From NCBI RefSeq assembly GCF_002770725.1, contig NZ_NQVN01000018.1, positions 48,924 to 112,923 on the forward strand: DNA of 64,000 nt, read 5' to 3'. This DNA comes from Pleomorphomonas carboxyditropha (GTDB lineage: Bacteria > Pseudomonadota > Alphaproteobacteria > Rhizobiales > Pleomorphomonadaceae). Under the pieces are notes generated by a model. It searched no databases, was not told where the DNA came from, and saw nothing but the letters and a program-made list of their open reading frames with translations. This document shows, in pieces, positions 27,815 through 36,010 of the stretch. The number at the start of each line of letters is the position of its first letter. Position 1 is the first letter of the stretch. The position numbers and the translations under genes were made by a program.

Positions 27815-28250
27815 TTCTGCCCGAGGTCCTGCACCTTCGCGCAGGATGACAGAATTATATATGAAACAAATACATAGCCTATCCGGAGGTTGTCATGACC
27901 TATCTATAGGTTGTCATCCTACCCCAGGTCAGGCGCGCGCCTTCGCTGCAGTTCCACGACACGAAGCGGGTTGTCATAACCTATCTATAGGTTGTCATCC
28001 TGCGCCAAGCCAGGCGCGCGCCTTCGCTGCAGTTCCACGACACGAAGCGGGTTGTCATAACCTATCTATAAGTTGTCATCCTACGCGAAGGCGTAGGACC
28101 TCAGGACGAGAAAGCGAGACGCTGGGATCGCGCGCCCTTTCCTGCCCCAGGTGGTCCGCCTTCGCAGATATTCGGAAAATTATATAATTAAATCATATAT
28201 ATAAATTGTCATCCTGCGCGAAGGCGCAGGACCTCGGGCAGGATGGAGCA
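27815..28250. repeat. hairpin repeats flanking an 81-bp tandem duplication
   Basis: A left-facing hairpin (CCTGCAC/GCGCAGG, slightly decayed) is at about 27820-27855. Right-facing copies lie at about 28074-28105 (CCTACGC stem) and 28207-28240 (CCTGCGC stem). Between them, 27909-27989 and 27990-28070 are two near-identical 81-bp units. No gene lies between argP and tacA-like. Confidence 0.9.
27909..28070. repeat. 81-bp tandem repeat, two full copies
   Basis: Each unit runs from GGTTGTCATCCT through CAGGCGCGCGCCTTCGCTGC and GGTTGTCATAACCTATCTAT. The start of a third unit continues into a normal hairpin at 28071. GTCATCC and the GCGCGCCTTCGC core suggest it arose from the hairpin family by rearrangement. 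Confidence 0.85.
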
Positions 28251-28274
28251 AGCGGCCGATATCCTGCCCGCGTA

Positions 28275-28303
28275 TTGACGTTGTGGATACGCCCCCGCAT
28301 AAT
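28275..28303 (+). promoter_or_regulatory. promoter of the TacAT-like module, probably leaderless
   Basis: TTGACG (28275-28280), 17-bp spacer, CATAAT (28298-28303). The antitoxin ATG is at 28310, only 7 nt past the -10, so the transcript should start at or next to the start codon. No Shine-Dalgarno sequence is seen, consistent with a leaderless mRNA. Confidence 0.6.
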
Positions 28304-28309
28304 GCCGGC

Positions 28310-28606
28310 ATGTCGAAACTTCGCGCCTCCCCTCCCGCCCCCGACGCCAAGGGCAGCGTCAACCTCCGCATCGAGGCCGGCACCCGCCGGCTGATCGACG
28401 ACGCGGCGGCGGTACTGGGCAAGACGCGCACCGAATTCATGGTGGAAAGCGCCCGCCGGCAGGCGATCGACGTATTGCTCGACCAGCGGCTGTTCGCGCT
28501 GGAGCCCGAGCGCTACGACGCCTTCATGGCCGCTCTCGACAACCCGCCGGCGCCGGGGCCGAAGCTCAAGGCGCTGCTCCGCCGAGTGCCGGCATGGCAG
28601 AAGTAG
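28310..28606 (+). CDS. DUF1778 (TacA-like) antitoxin
   Basis: 98 aa from ATG 28310. Residues 14-60 fit the ribbon-helix-helix domain of DUF1778 antitoxins (GSVNLRIEAGTRRLIDDAAA, then LGKTRTEFMVESARRQA). The C-terminal part (FALEPERYDAFMAALDNPP, then LKALLRRVPAW) is the toxin-binding helix conserved in TacA proteins. It should neutralise the GNAT toxin encoded next and repress the operon. The stop overlaps the toxin start by 13 bp. An upstream in-frame ATG at 28283 is less likely because it precedes the predicted -10 box. Confidence 0.88.
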   Translation: MSKLRASPPAPDAKGSVNLRIEAGTRRLIDDAAAVLGKTRTEFMVESARRQAIDVLLDQRLFALEPERYDAFMAALDNPPAPGPKLKALLRRVPAWQK

Positions 28607-29100
28607 CCGGCCTTTCGGCACCCGCCCCGCTATCCTCCGACCACGATCTCACGGCCTTCGACTGCGGCGAACCCCAGTTGAACGACTGGCTGCGCCAGCG
28701 GGCGCTCAGGAACGAAAGCCGCTTCTCGCGTACCTATGTCGTCTGCGAGGAGCTTCGCGTCGTCGCCTACTATTGCATTTCGGCCGGGTCGGTGGAGCGA
28801 ACGGCCGCACCCGGCAAGCTCAGGCGCAATGCCCCCGACGCCATCCCCGTCTCGGTGATCGGTCGCCTTGCGGTCGACCGGGCCTATGCGGGGAAAGGCC
28901 TCGGGACCGACCTCCTGACCGACGCCCTCCGCCGCATCGCCCTGGCCTCCCAAAGCATCGGCATCGCCGCCGTGCTGGTCCATGCCAAGGACGAGGCAGC
29001 CAGACGCTTCTATCTCCACGCCGCCGAATTCCTCGAATATCCGGAGGGAAGCCGCACGCTGTTCCTGCCGATCGAAACGGTGATCGCGGGGATGGGGTGA
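28594..29100 (+). CDS. GNAT-family acetyltransferase toxin (TacT-like)
   Basis: 168 aa. The protein has the GNAT fold with the acetyl-CoA loop preceded by VIGRLAVDRAYAGKGLGTDL (about 89-108). The N-terminal FDCGEPQLNDWLRQRA segment and the VVAYYCISAGSVER stretch are typical of TacT/AtaT toxins, which acetylate the amino group of charged tRNAs and stop translation. The C-terminal YPEGSRTLFLPIETV matches the family end. It overlaps the DUF1778 antitoxin gene, the standard order for this type II module. Confidence 0.9.
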   Translation: MAEVAGLSAPAPLSSDHDLTAFDCGEPQLNDWLRQRALRNESRFSRTYVVCEELRVVAYYCISAGSVERTAAPGKLRRNAPDAIPVSVIGRLAVDRAYAGKGLGTDLLTDALRRIALASQSIGIAAVLVHAKDEAARRFYLHAAEFLEYPEGSRTLFLPIETVIAGMG

Positions 29101-29171
29101 GGTTGCGGCAACGGCGCGCCTGTCGCCCGCGCGGCCGTCGCCGGGCCGGCCGATGACGATCAATTCCGCCG

Positions 29172-30380
29172 TCACGAAAAATATCGCCTCACGACCGGAA
29201 CCTTGCGCAAGACATGGCTGACGGCGAAGCAGAGCGGCACCAACACGGCAGCCATGACGTACATCTTGAGGAGCGGTGGCGCCTGAACGTTCCGCACGAG
29301 AAGGGCGCCGGCGACGATGATCGGCGGATGGAAGACGTAGACGCCGAACGAGTTCTGCGTCAGGAAGTGCGTCAGTTTGCCCAGGCCGTTGAATTTCTCG
29401 CGGAACAGAACGACGAGCCCCAGCGACACGCCGACGCAGAAGAACGCCTCCCACGTCGCATAGAAGGCCGACTGCCAGCGGAAGCCGCCGAAGAACGCCC
29501 CGATATCCGGAACGGCGCCGTGGGATTCCGCGACGATGGCGCTCGCCGGAATGCCCAGGAACCAGACGGGAATGCCGAGGATCAGCGTCCACTTGAACCA
29601 GCGCATGCCGAACCGGTAGCTGATGCCGTCCAGAACGTCGTGCGTCCGGCACAGGATGCCGACGGCGAACATCAAGACATAGGAGGCGAAGAAACCGACC
29701 TGCATGAAATTGCCGGGCACTGCCTTGAACAGCGGAACGCCACCCGGCTGCACCAGACGCACCAGAAAGGCCAGCACGGCGATCAGGACGGCAACCGCCG
29801 CCACCGACCGGTGACCGACCTGGAAGGGCTTGCGCTGACCGATCGCCGGCGCCGGCTCGCCGACCGCCCCCTGCCACACGGCATAGGCAATCGACAGAAC
29901 CAGTAGTAGCAGCAGGAACCAGAGCGGACCGAGGCTCAACAGGAAATCGAGCGACACGACGTAGTCGACATACCAGCCGGCCATGTCCGGCGCGGCGCTG
30001 TCGGCCAGGCCGGCGATCCATATGGTCAGCGGGTGAACGATCGCCACATAGGCCAGCATGGGAACGCCGAGACGGATCAGCCTGCTCCGGATGAACCGGG
30101 CCGGCCCTTTCCTTTCAAGGGAATCGGGGCTGAAATAGCCCGATATGAAGAAAAGCAGCCCCATGAAGTAAGCTTGGGTGAGCGAACCGTAGAGACCGAA
30201 CAGCAGGCCGGAGAGCGGGCCGTAGCTGGCCTGTTCCCTGTAATACCAGAGACCATTGCCGCTATAGGTGACGTTCAGATGCATCAGGACGACAAGGATG
30301 ATGACGAACCATTTCAGATTGTCCAGGAAAGCCACCCGGTCCAGTCTTGCGTTCTCTTCGACTTTGCCTTGCGCGTCCAT
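29172..30380 (-). CDS. acyltransferase-3 family membrane protein
   Basis: 402 aa from ATG 30380, with GGGGGGAC upstream; the frame is open further but without a ribosome site. About ten hydrophobic segments. The N-terminal RVAFLDNLKWFVIILVVLMH carries the family's catalytic-region histidine (LMHLNVTY), and FISGYFSPDSLERKG matches the second conserved stretch of acyltransferase-3 (Nod/OAC-like) proteins. The C-terminal SFGVYVFHPPIIV is also characteristic. It should transfer an acyl group to a surface glycan or lipid in the inner membrane; the acceptor is unknown, and no glycan genes are adjacent. Confidence 0.85.
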   Translation of the reverse strand: MDAQGKVEENARLDRVAFLDNLKWFVIILVVLMHLNVTYSGNGLWYYREQASYGPLSGLLFGLYGSLTQAYFMGLLFFISGYFSPDSLERKGPARFIRSRLIRLGVPMLAYVAIVHPLTIWIAGLADSAAPDMAGWYVDYVVSLDFLLSLGPLWFLLLLLVLSIAYAVWQGAVGEPAPAIGQRKPFQVGHRSVAAVAVLIAVLAFLVRLVQPGGVPLFKAVPGNFMQVGFFASYVLMFAVGILCRTHDVLDGISYRFGMRWFKWTLILGIPVWFLGIPASAIVAESHGAVPDIGAFFGGFRWQSAFYATWEAFFCVGVSLGLVVLFREKFNGLGKLTHFLTQNSFGVYVFHPPIIVAGALLVRNVQAPPLLKMYVMAAVLVPLCFAVSHVLRKVPVVRRYFS

Positions 30381-30666
30381 GCCGTCCCCCCCATCCGCAT
30401 GCACCAATGCCGGCCTGACCGGCGGCGGGCGTTCCGTTCGACGCCCCTCCCGATGATGTCTTCGCCTGGATGAAATGAGAGCGCCGGCCCACCCGGCCTC
30501 TTGTCCGTCGGGCCGCGCGCTCCGCAATTGTGGTTCCGCCCGGACGGTAGAACCGGCTATGTAGTTGGTCAATCAGATGTTTTCGTTATGATCTTTGGTC
30601 GGCCCCCGGCAATGCCAAGACCTGTCACGACGCCCCCGATCCTCTCGACGCCGCGCCTCCCGTCAA

Positions 30667-30676
30667 TTATCTATAA
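30667..30676. promoter_or_regulatory. BioR box upstream of bioR
   Basis: TTATCTATAA, the alphaproteobacterial BioR operator, within the wider palindrome AATTATCTATAATT. It ends 3 bp before the bioR start codon, so bioR is very likely autorepressed. No ribosome site fits between box and ATG. Confidence 0.9.
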
Positions 30677-30679
30677 TTC

Positions 30680-31306
30680 ATGACCACGGCCAAATCAGAC
30701 ACCCTCGCCAGCCGGATCGGCAAGACGCTGGCCGACCGCATCATATCCGGCGCCATCGAAGCCGGCGCTCGGCTGAGGCAGGACCACGTCGCCGAGGAGT
30801 TCGGCGCCAGCCACGTACCGGTGCGCGAGGCGTTCCGCCTGCTGGAATCGCAGGGGCTGGTGGTGAGCGAGCCGCGCCGGGGCGTGCGCGTCGCCGGCTT
30901 CACGCGCGAGGAAGTGCGGGAAGTGGCGGAAATGCGGGCGGCGCTCGAAGCGCTGGCGCTGCGCCATGCCGTTCCGCACATGACCAGGGCCATCCTCGAC
31001 CAAGCGGAGGAAGCCAACCGGGCCGGCGACCGGGCGCGCGACGTTCACGCCTGGGAAGCGGCGAACCGCAAGTTCCACGGCATCATCCTGGCGCCCTGCG
31101 GCATGCCGCGCCTGCTGAAGGCGATCGACGACCTGCAGACGGCCAGCGCCCGCTTCCTGTTCTCCGGCTGGCGGGCCGAATGGGAAGCTCCGACCGACCG
31201 GGATCACCGCGCCATCCTCGACGCGCTCAGGGCCGGCCAGTCCGAACTGGCGGTGTCCGTGCTCGCCCGGCACGTCCAGACGATCGGCCAGAAGCGGCCA
31301 AAATAG
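30680..31306 (+). CDS. bioR: biotin repressor BioR (GntR family)
   Basis: 208 aa. N-terminal GntR winged HTH (ASRIGKTLADRIISGAIEAG, then VREAFRLLESQGLV, residues 10-70) and a C-terminal FadR-type helical ligand domain (FTREEVREVAEMRAALEALA onward). Identification as BioR rests on the BioR boxes in front of it and of bioY, and on linkage to bioYB. It represses biotin synthesis and uptake genes in alphaproteobacteria that lack a BirA repressor domain. The direct effector is not settled. Confidence 0.9.
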   Translation: MTTAKSDTLASRIGKTLADRIISGAIEAGARLRQDHVAEEFGASHVPVREAFRLLESQGLVVSEPRRGVRVAGFTREEVREVAEMRAALEALALRHAVPHMTRAILDQAEEANRAGDRARDVHAWEAANRKFHGIILAPCGMPRLLKAIDDLQTASARFLFSGWRAEWEAPTDRDHRAILDALRAGQSELAVSVLARHVQTIGQKRPK

Positions 31307-31404
31307 CAAGCCGGATCAGTACCTTGTCCTCGAATCGGCGAAACGGACGCACTTGGCTCTTGCCAGGGGCATCGTTCTGTGGACTCCTTTAGCGATAGAT
31401 TCTC

Positions 31405-31422
31405 AAAATTATCTATAATTTT
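31405..31422. promoter_or_regulatory. BioR box upstream of bioYB
   Basis: AAAATTATCTATAATTTT is a perfect 18-bp palindrome containing the BioR consensus TTATCTATAA (31409-31418). It lies 18 bp before bioY, just upstream of the ribosome site GAAGGAGAGA. Confidence 0.93.
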
Positions 31423-31439
31423 GCCGAAGGAGAGACAGG

Positions 31440-32015
31440 ATGAGCCACGCGCCCGTACGCCCCCTCGAAAACCGCTGGATGCCCACGGCCCGGACGGCGC
31501 TTGCCGTCATCGCCGGCGCCGCCCTGATGACCCTGGCCGCCAAGGTTCAGATTCCCTTCTGGCCCGTGCCGATGACGCTGCACACCATGGCCGCCATGGC
31601 GATTGCCGTGGCCTTCGGCCCGCGCGTCGCCGTGTCGGCCATGCTCGCCTACCTCGCGGCCGGCGCCGCCGGCCTGCCGGTGTTCTCCGGCACCCCGGAG
31701 CGCGGCATCGGCCTCGCCTACATGGCCGGGCCGACCGGCGGCTATCTCTTCGGCTATCTCGTCGCCGCCTGGCTGGTCGGCACGCTGGCCGCCGGCAAGG
31801 CAACGCTCGGACGCTTCCTGGCCATGCTGGCCGGACTGGTGCCGGTCTACGCCTTCGGGCTCGCCTGGCTTGCCGTTCATGTGCCGGCCGACCGGCTGCT
31901 CGCCGCCGGCCTCGCGCCCTTCCTCATCGGCGATATCGTCAAGATCGGCGTCGTGGCGGCGGGCTCGGCGGCGGTGCCGGCCGCCCTGGCCCGCCTCGGG
32001 GGCCTCGGCCGATGA
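31440..32015 (+). CDS. bioY: biotin transporter BioY
   Basis: 191 aa with six TM segments. Typical BioY features are [17 protein letters not shown] near residues 36-52, [11 protein letters not shown] and the [11 protein letters not shown] stretch (about 99-109). BioY is the substrate-binding S component of the biotin ECF transporter; no bioMN energising genes are adjacent, so it may work alone or with a shared module. First gene of bioYB under BioR control, and its stop overlaps the bioB start (ATGA). Confidence 0.95.
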   Translation: MSHAPVRPLENRWMPTARTALAVIAGAALMTLAAKVQIPFWPVPMTLHTMAAMAIAVAFGPRVAVSAMLAYLAAGAAGLPVFSGTPERGIGLAYMAGPTGGYLFGYLVAAWLVGTLAAGKATLGRFLAMLAGLVPVYAFGLAWLAVHVPADRLLAAGLAPFLIGDIVKIGVVAAGSAAVPAALARLGGLGR

Positions 32016-33055
32016 CCCCGGCCGACGGAACGATCCGCCACGACTGGACGGTGGACGAGATCGCCACCCTGCACGACCTGCCGCTTCTCGAGCTGATCGG
32101 CCGGGCCAATGCCGTTCACCGGGCCCATCACGATGCCAACAGGGTGCAAAGGGCGAGCCTGCTGTCCATCAAGACCGGCGGCTGTCCGGAGAACTGCGCC
32201 TATTGCCCGCAATCGGCCCATCACCGCGAGGTGGAGCTGACGAAGGACCGGCTGATGGATCCGACGAGGGTGATCGCCCTGGCGGCGACGGCCCAGGCGG
32301 CGGGCGCCGAGCGCTTCTGCATGGGCGCGGCCTGGCGCGAGGTGCGCGACGGCGCGGAATTCGACGCCGTCGTCGAGATGGTCGAGGGCGTCCGCGCCCT
32401 CGGCATGGAAGCCTGCGTCACGCTCGGCATGCTGAAGCCGCATCAGGCCGGACGTCTGGCGGCGGCCGGCCTCACCGCCTACAACCACAACCTCGACACC
32501 AGCCCGGAATTCTACGGCCGGATCGTCACCACCCGCACCTATCGGGACCGGCTGGACACGCTGGCCACCGTGCGCGCCTTCGGCATCGACCTCTGCTGCG
32601 GCGGCATCATCGGCATGGGCGAGACCGTCCGCGACCGCGCCTCGATGCTGCGCGTCCTCGCGGCGATGGAGCCGCACCCCGAAAGCGTGCCGATCAACGC
32701 GCTGGTGCCGGTCGCCGGCACGCCGCTGGCCGGACGGCCGCCCATCGACCCGCTGGACCTGGTGCGCATGGTGGCGACCGCCCGCCTCGTCATGCCGGCG
32801 TCCACCGTGCGCCTGTCGGCGGGGCGCTCGGCGCTCAACCGCGAAGCGCAGATCCTCTGCCTGGTGGCCGGCGCCAACTCGCTGTTCTACGGCGACAAGC
32901 TGCTCACCACGCCCAACGCCGACATCGGCGAGGATGCCGCGCTGTTCGCGGCGATCGGCGATCCGGCCCACCCCTGCCCGCTGAAGGAATCCGGCGCCCT
33001 CAACAAGATGGCCGGGTCGAGGGCAGGCCCCGACGGCTGCCGCTGCCCTCATTGA
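32012..33055 (+). CDS. bioB: biotin synthase
   Basis: 347 aa from ATG 32012. Radical SAM enzyme that inserts sulphur into dethiobiotin. The CxxxCxxC cluster motif is [13 protein letters not shown] (Cys58, Cys62, Cys65). The [2Fe-2S] cluster ligands are in [16 protein letters not shown] and [12 protein letters not shown], and the arginine ligand is in VRLSAGR. Length matches the family. Translationally coupled to bioY. The genes bioFDA are not in the window, so the rest of the pathway must be elsewhere or absent. Confidence 0.97.
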   Translation: MTPADGTIRHDWTVDEIATLHDLPLLELIGRANAVHRAHHDANRVQRASLLSIKTGGCPENCAYCPQSAHHREVELTKDRLMDPTRVIALAATAQAAGAERFCMGAAWREVRDGAEFDAVVEMVEGVRALGMEACVTLGMLKPHQAGRLAAAGLTAYNHNLDTSPEFYGRIVTTRTYRDRLDTLATVRAFGIDLCCGGIIGMGETVRDRASMLRVLAAMEPHPESVPINALVPVAGTPLAGRPPIDPLDLVRMVATARLVMPASTVRLSAGRSALNREAQILCLVAGANSLFYGDKLLTTPNADIGEDAALFAAIGDPAHPCPLKESGALNKMAGSRAGPDGCRCPH

Positions 33056-33085
33056 CAACGGACGCGGGCCGGCGGCACGCGCGTA

Positions 33086-33439
33086 TTAGCCGTCGGCCTT
33101 TACCCTCGGCGACACCGCCAGACCGAGAAACACCAGCATCGCCTGATTGAGGCTTACGGTGTCCTCGTCATCGAGCCGCCCGATCCGCTGGCCCAGCTTG
33201 GATTTCGGAACGGTGGTGATCTTGTCGACCATCAGACGGGACTTGAGACGCAAGCCGTTGTGCTCGCTCGCCTCGACCGGAAGCCGGAACAGCGGCGCCT
33301 CCGTGGCATCCGACGTGAAGGCGCAGACGGTGATCGAATCCGTTGCGTCGAAGCTGTCGTCCTGAACGATCACCACGGGGCGCGGTTTACCCGCATAATC
33401 CTTGCCACCCGAAACGGTCCAGATATCGCCGCGCCTCAT
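33086..33439 (-). CDS. MazF/PemK-family toxin
   Basis: 117 aa from ATG 33439. N-terminal RRGDIWTVSGG, then GKPRPVVIVQDDSFD and TVCAFTSD, is the fold-defining region of MazF endoribonucleases. RLMVDKITTVPKSKLG matches the conserved S/R-V-D-K-I-T-T segment around the active site. It should cleave mRNA unless bound by the antitoxin encoded just upstream, whose stop codon overlaps its start (ATGA). Confidence 0.9.
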   Translation of the reverse strand: MRRGDIWTVSGGKDYAGKPRPVVIVQDDSFDATDSITVCAFTSDATEAPLFRLPVEASEHNGLRLKSRLMVDKITTVPKSKLGQRIGRLDDEDTVSLNQAMLVFLGLAVSPRVKADG

Positions 33440-33660
33440 TCCTCGCCCCAGTCGCTCACCGCGTCGATGAACGCCTGGTCCTCCGCCGCCTGCGCGCTCG
33501 CGGCGACCGCCCGCGACTGGCGGTGCGCCTCCGCCCTGAACGACGGCGCGCGCACGTCCGGAACCCAAATCTGGATCGGACGCAGGCCCTGGGCGCGCAG
33601 ACGGGCACGATGCGCGCTGACCTTCAGGCGCGACGACTTGGGGCTGGACGCAGAAGACAT
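33436..33660 (-). CDS. MazE-like antitoxin (DUF3018)
   Basis: 74 aa from ATG 33660, placed 4 nt after a strong GGAGGAAGGC. The DUF3018 signature is LRAQGLRPIQIWVPDVRAPS at about 23-42, followed by an acidic C-terminus (EDQAFIDAVSDWGEE) that should bind the toxin. The short basic N-terminal part probably binds DNA. A 14-bp palindrome lies 20 bp upstream of its start. An earlier non-ATG start at 33678 is possible but ignores the ribosome site. Confidence 0.88.
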   Translation of the reverse strand: MSSASSPKSSRLKVSAHRARLRAQGLRPIQIWVPDVRAPSFRAEAHRQSRAVAASAQAAEDQAFIDAVSDWGEE

Positions 33661-33679
33661 GCCTTCCTCCTTCGTCAAG

Positions 33680-33693
33680 GGTTACATGTAACC
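33680..33693. promoter_or_regulatory. palindromic operator of the DUF3018/MazF module
   Basis: GGTTACATGTAACC, a perfect 14-bp palindrome between the antitoxin ribosome site and a TTGGCA -35-like element on the minus strand. This is the expected position for autorepression by the antitoxin or the complex. Confidence 0.7.
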
Positions 33694-33769
33694 TATCACA
33701 AATGGACGATTTGCCAAGCTCCTCTCATGCGGCCCGCCGCACCGCGTGCCCAAACCAAGCTACCCAGGC

Positions 33770-34819
33770 TCACCGCCCCACCCCAAGCTCGCGGGCGAAA
33801 GCTGCGGCCGCCAGACCGACCAGTTGGGCGTGGATGTCCTGCCGCGAGCGCCCGCCGCCGTCCCGGCAGATCGGATCGCCGATCTTTTCCTGCTCGGCCA
33901 TCTCGGCCGCACCGGGCTTGCACAGGCCGAACAGGCTGAAGTGGCTGGCGTCCTCGACATTCAGATAGCGGCCATGCGGCATGGCCGCGGCAATGCCGCC
34001 GGCCTTCGCCGTCTGAGGAATTTTATCGGGCGGTCCCAGGTTGACGATCTCCACCGGGACGGAAACCCCGGCGAAGCTGTCGGCGGCGAACACGTCCACC
34101 GGCGCCGGATCAATCGCCATGGCAAAGCCGAGCCGCCTGTCCCGATTGTCGCGGCCGGCCTCCCGCATATCCAGGGCGTGCAGGTCGAGGCCGCTCAGCC
34201 GTACCCACTCGCAGAGCGACGGGTTGCGCGCCGCGTCGTCGCAATAGCCGGCAAGGCGGTCGGGGTCGATGCGGCCGCCGGAGAGCGCAAGCGCCGTGCT
34301 GCCGCCCATGGAAAGCCCGAGAACGCCCACCTTCCCCGCGTCGAGATGGTCCTTGAAGTCGGGCGCCCCGATCATCGCGTCGAGCGTCGCGCCGATATCG
34401 CGCGGCCGCAGCCACAGCTTCATGGTTTCCTCGGCCGACCGATGGGCGCCGCCGTTGCCGGGGTGCGTGGGCGCGGCGACGACGAAGCCCCGGCTGGCGA
34501 GCCCGGCCGCCATCCAGCTCATGGCGGCGGGACTGCCGCCGAGGCCGGCGCCGTGCGACAGCAGCACCAGCGGGAACCGGCCGCCGGCGATCGGCGCGCC
34601 GCCCATGGCCGGCGTCCCGGCGAAGAACACGCTCTCGCCGAGGACGACCGGCGTGCCGCCCGGCAGCGCCGGGTACCAGACGGTCACCTCGAGATCGGCG
34701 CGGCGCTCCCCAGAGTGGGCCGACACCTGCCGTACGCCGACGATGCCGGCCGCGCCCGCGGCTTGCATCAAGGCGGAAAAAGCGCCCAGCATGGCCAAGG
34801 CTTTCAGGAAAATGCTCAT
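33770..34819 (-). CDS. secreted alpha/beta hydrolase (dienelactone hydrolase / PAF-acetylhydrolase-like)
   Basis: 349 aa from ATG 34819, chosen because it gives a clean signal peptide (FLKALAMLGAFSALMQAAGA). The oxyanion region LVLLSHGAGLGG, the nucleophile elbow GLSMGGS and the C-terminal DASHFSLFGLC (catalytic Asp/His region) are visible. RADLEVTVWYPA at the start is typical of the predicted dienelactone hydrolase/PAF-AH-like group. Exported to the periplasm or outside; substrate unknown, probably a small ester or lipid. Monocistronic, close to the AraC gene on the same strand. Confidence 0.8.
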   Translation of the reverse strand: MSIFLKALAMLGAFSALMQAAGAAGIVGVRQVSAHSGERRADLEVTVWYPALPGGTPVVLGESVFFAGTPAMGGAPIAGGRFPLVLLSHGAGLGGSPAAMSWMAAGLASRGFVVAAPTHPGNGGAHRSAEETMKLWLRPRDIGATLDAMIGAPDFKDHLDAGKVGVLGLSMGGSTALALSGGRIDPDRLAGYCDDAARNPSLCEWVRLSGLDLHALDMREAGRDNRDRRLGFAMAIDPAPVDVFAADSFAGVSVPVEIVNLGPPDKIPQTAKAGGIAAAMPHGRYLNVEDASHFSLFGLCKPGAAEMAEQEKIGDPICRDGGGRSRQDIHAQLVGLAAAAFARELGVGR

Positions 34820-34964
34820 TGCAGTCCTCGTCTTGTCGGATTGCGCCTCGGCATTAAGACGCGCCCTCGGCAAGATGGAATGCGCGGCCATGGACATCGC
34901 CTCCGAACGCGATTTCGGACGTCCAACATCGCGATCGAGGTCGTCTCCGCGCTGAAATGCGGCT

Positions 34965-36002
34965 CTAAGGGCCGACGGACATTCCGTCCGCCGTTCCGCC
35001 GGCCCGGCGATAGGCGCTCGGCGTCATGCCCGTCACCCGCCGGAACTCGCGATTGAAGTTCGACTTGGTGCCGAAGCCGGAGTCCAGCACGATCATGGTC
35101 ACCGGATCGTCGGTGGCGGTCAGCCGCCGTTGCGCGTCGCGCACGCGATATTCGTTGACGATCTGCGACACGTTGCGGCCATGCACGCGGTTGAGCGCCG
35201 CGGAGATCCGCCGGGCGGGAATGCCGGCGCGGCGCGCCAGCCGCTCCAGCGTCAGGTCGGGATCGCGGTAGAGGTGCCGCTCCGTCATCAGCTCCCGAAT
35301 GCGGCCGACGACGGCGGCATCCTCATCGACGGCCGGCGGCGCGGCAGCGGGCGGCCCTTCGTCGAGCGGCCTTGCATCCGCGTCGGGCCGGCTGTCGTCG
35401 GCCACCGTCGCGGCATAGCCGGCGACGGCGAGCCAAAGCACGCTCGCGGCGGTCAGCAGCAACCTCACCCGCTGCCCGTCACCCAGAAAGAGATCGACCG
35501 ACACCGCCGCATCGACGAAGGCGGAGACGATGAGCAGAACGGCAATGGCGACGAGCGCCCGGTGGGCCGTCCGCTCGTCGCTGAACCGCACGGCGGCGAG
35601 CATATCCGGCCCGAGCCGCGCCATGGCAAGCAGCGCGACGCCATATCCGAGATCGATCGCAAACAGCACGACATCGATCGGCGCGCGCCAGAAGGCGACC
35701 AGCGCCGCCACCAGGACCGCCGGCATCAGGTGCGGCCACAGGGTCTTTGCCCGTTCGTGGTGGCGCAGCCGGTCGAAGGCGACAAACGACAACGCCGGCA
35801 GCAGGGCGGCGATCACCGGCTGGACGAGCCGCGCCGGATGCCAGCCGACGTTCCAGCTCAATCCCGCCAGGGTGGCCTGCACCGCGAAGGCGGCGACCAG
35901 CAGCGGAAACAGCCCGAATTTTCCCGCGCCATGCCGGATCATCCGCGTCAGGATGAGGCAGAGGACGAGCGATACGACGAACGGCAGCGGTATCGAAGGC
36001 AT
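34965..36002 (-). CDS. AraC-family regulator with N-terminal membrane domain
   Basis: 345 aa from ATG 36002. The first about 220 residues form roughly seven hydrophobic segments (LPFVVSLVLCLILTRM onward), giving a membrane-embedded sensor. The C-terminal 100 residues are an AraC HTH pair (LTLERLARRAGIPARRISAA, then IVLDSGFGTKSNFNREFRRV and GMTPSAYRR). Membrane-bound AraC regulators of this type are known but poorly studied. It lies 8 bp downstream of the MFS gene in the same direction, so it probably controls or co-varies with that transporter. Confidence 0.85.
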   Translation of the reverse strand: MPSIPLPFVVSLVLCLILTRMIRHGAGKFGLFPLLVAAFAVQATLAGLSWNVGWHPARLVQPVIAALLPALSFVAFDRLRHHERAKTLWPHLMPAVLVAALVAFWRAPIDVVLFAIDLGYGVALLAMARLGPDMLAAVRFSDERTAHRALVAIAVLLIVSAFVDAAVSVDLFLGDGQRVRLLLTAASVLWLAVAGYAATVADDSRPDADARPLDEGPPAAAPPAVDEDAAVVGRIRELMTERHLYRDPDLTLERLARRAGIPARRISAALNRVHGRNVSQIVNEYRVRDAQRRLTATDDPVTMIVLDSGFGTKSNFNREFRRVTGMTPSAYRRAGGTADGMSVGP

Positions 36003-36010
36003 GCCCCTTC

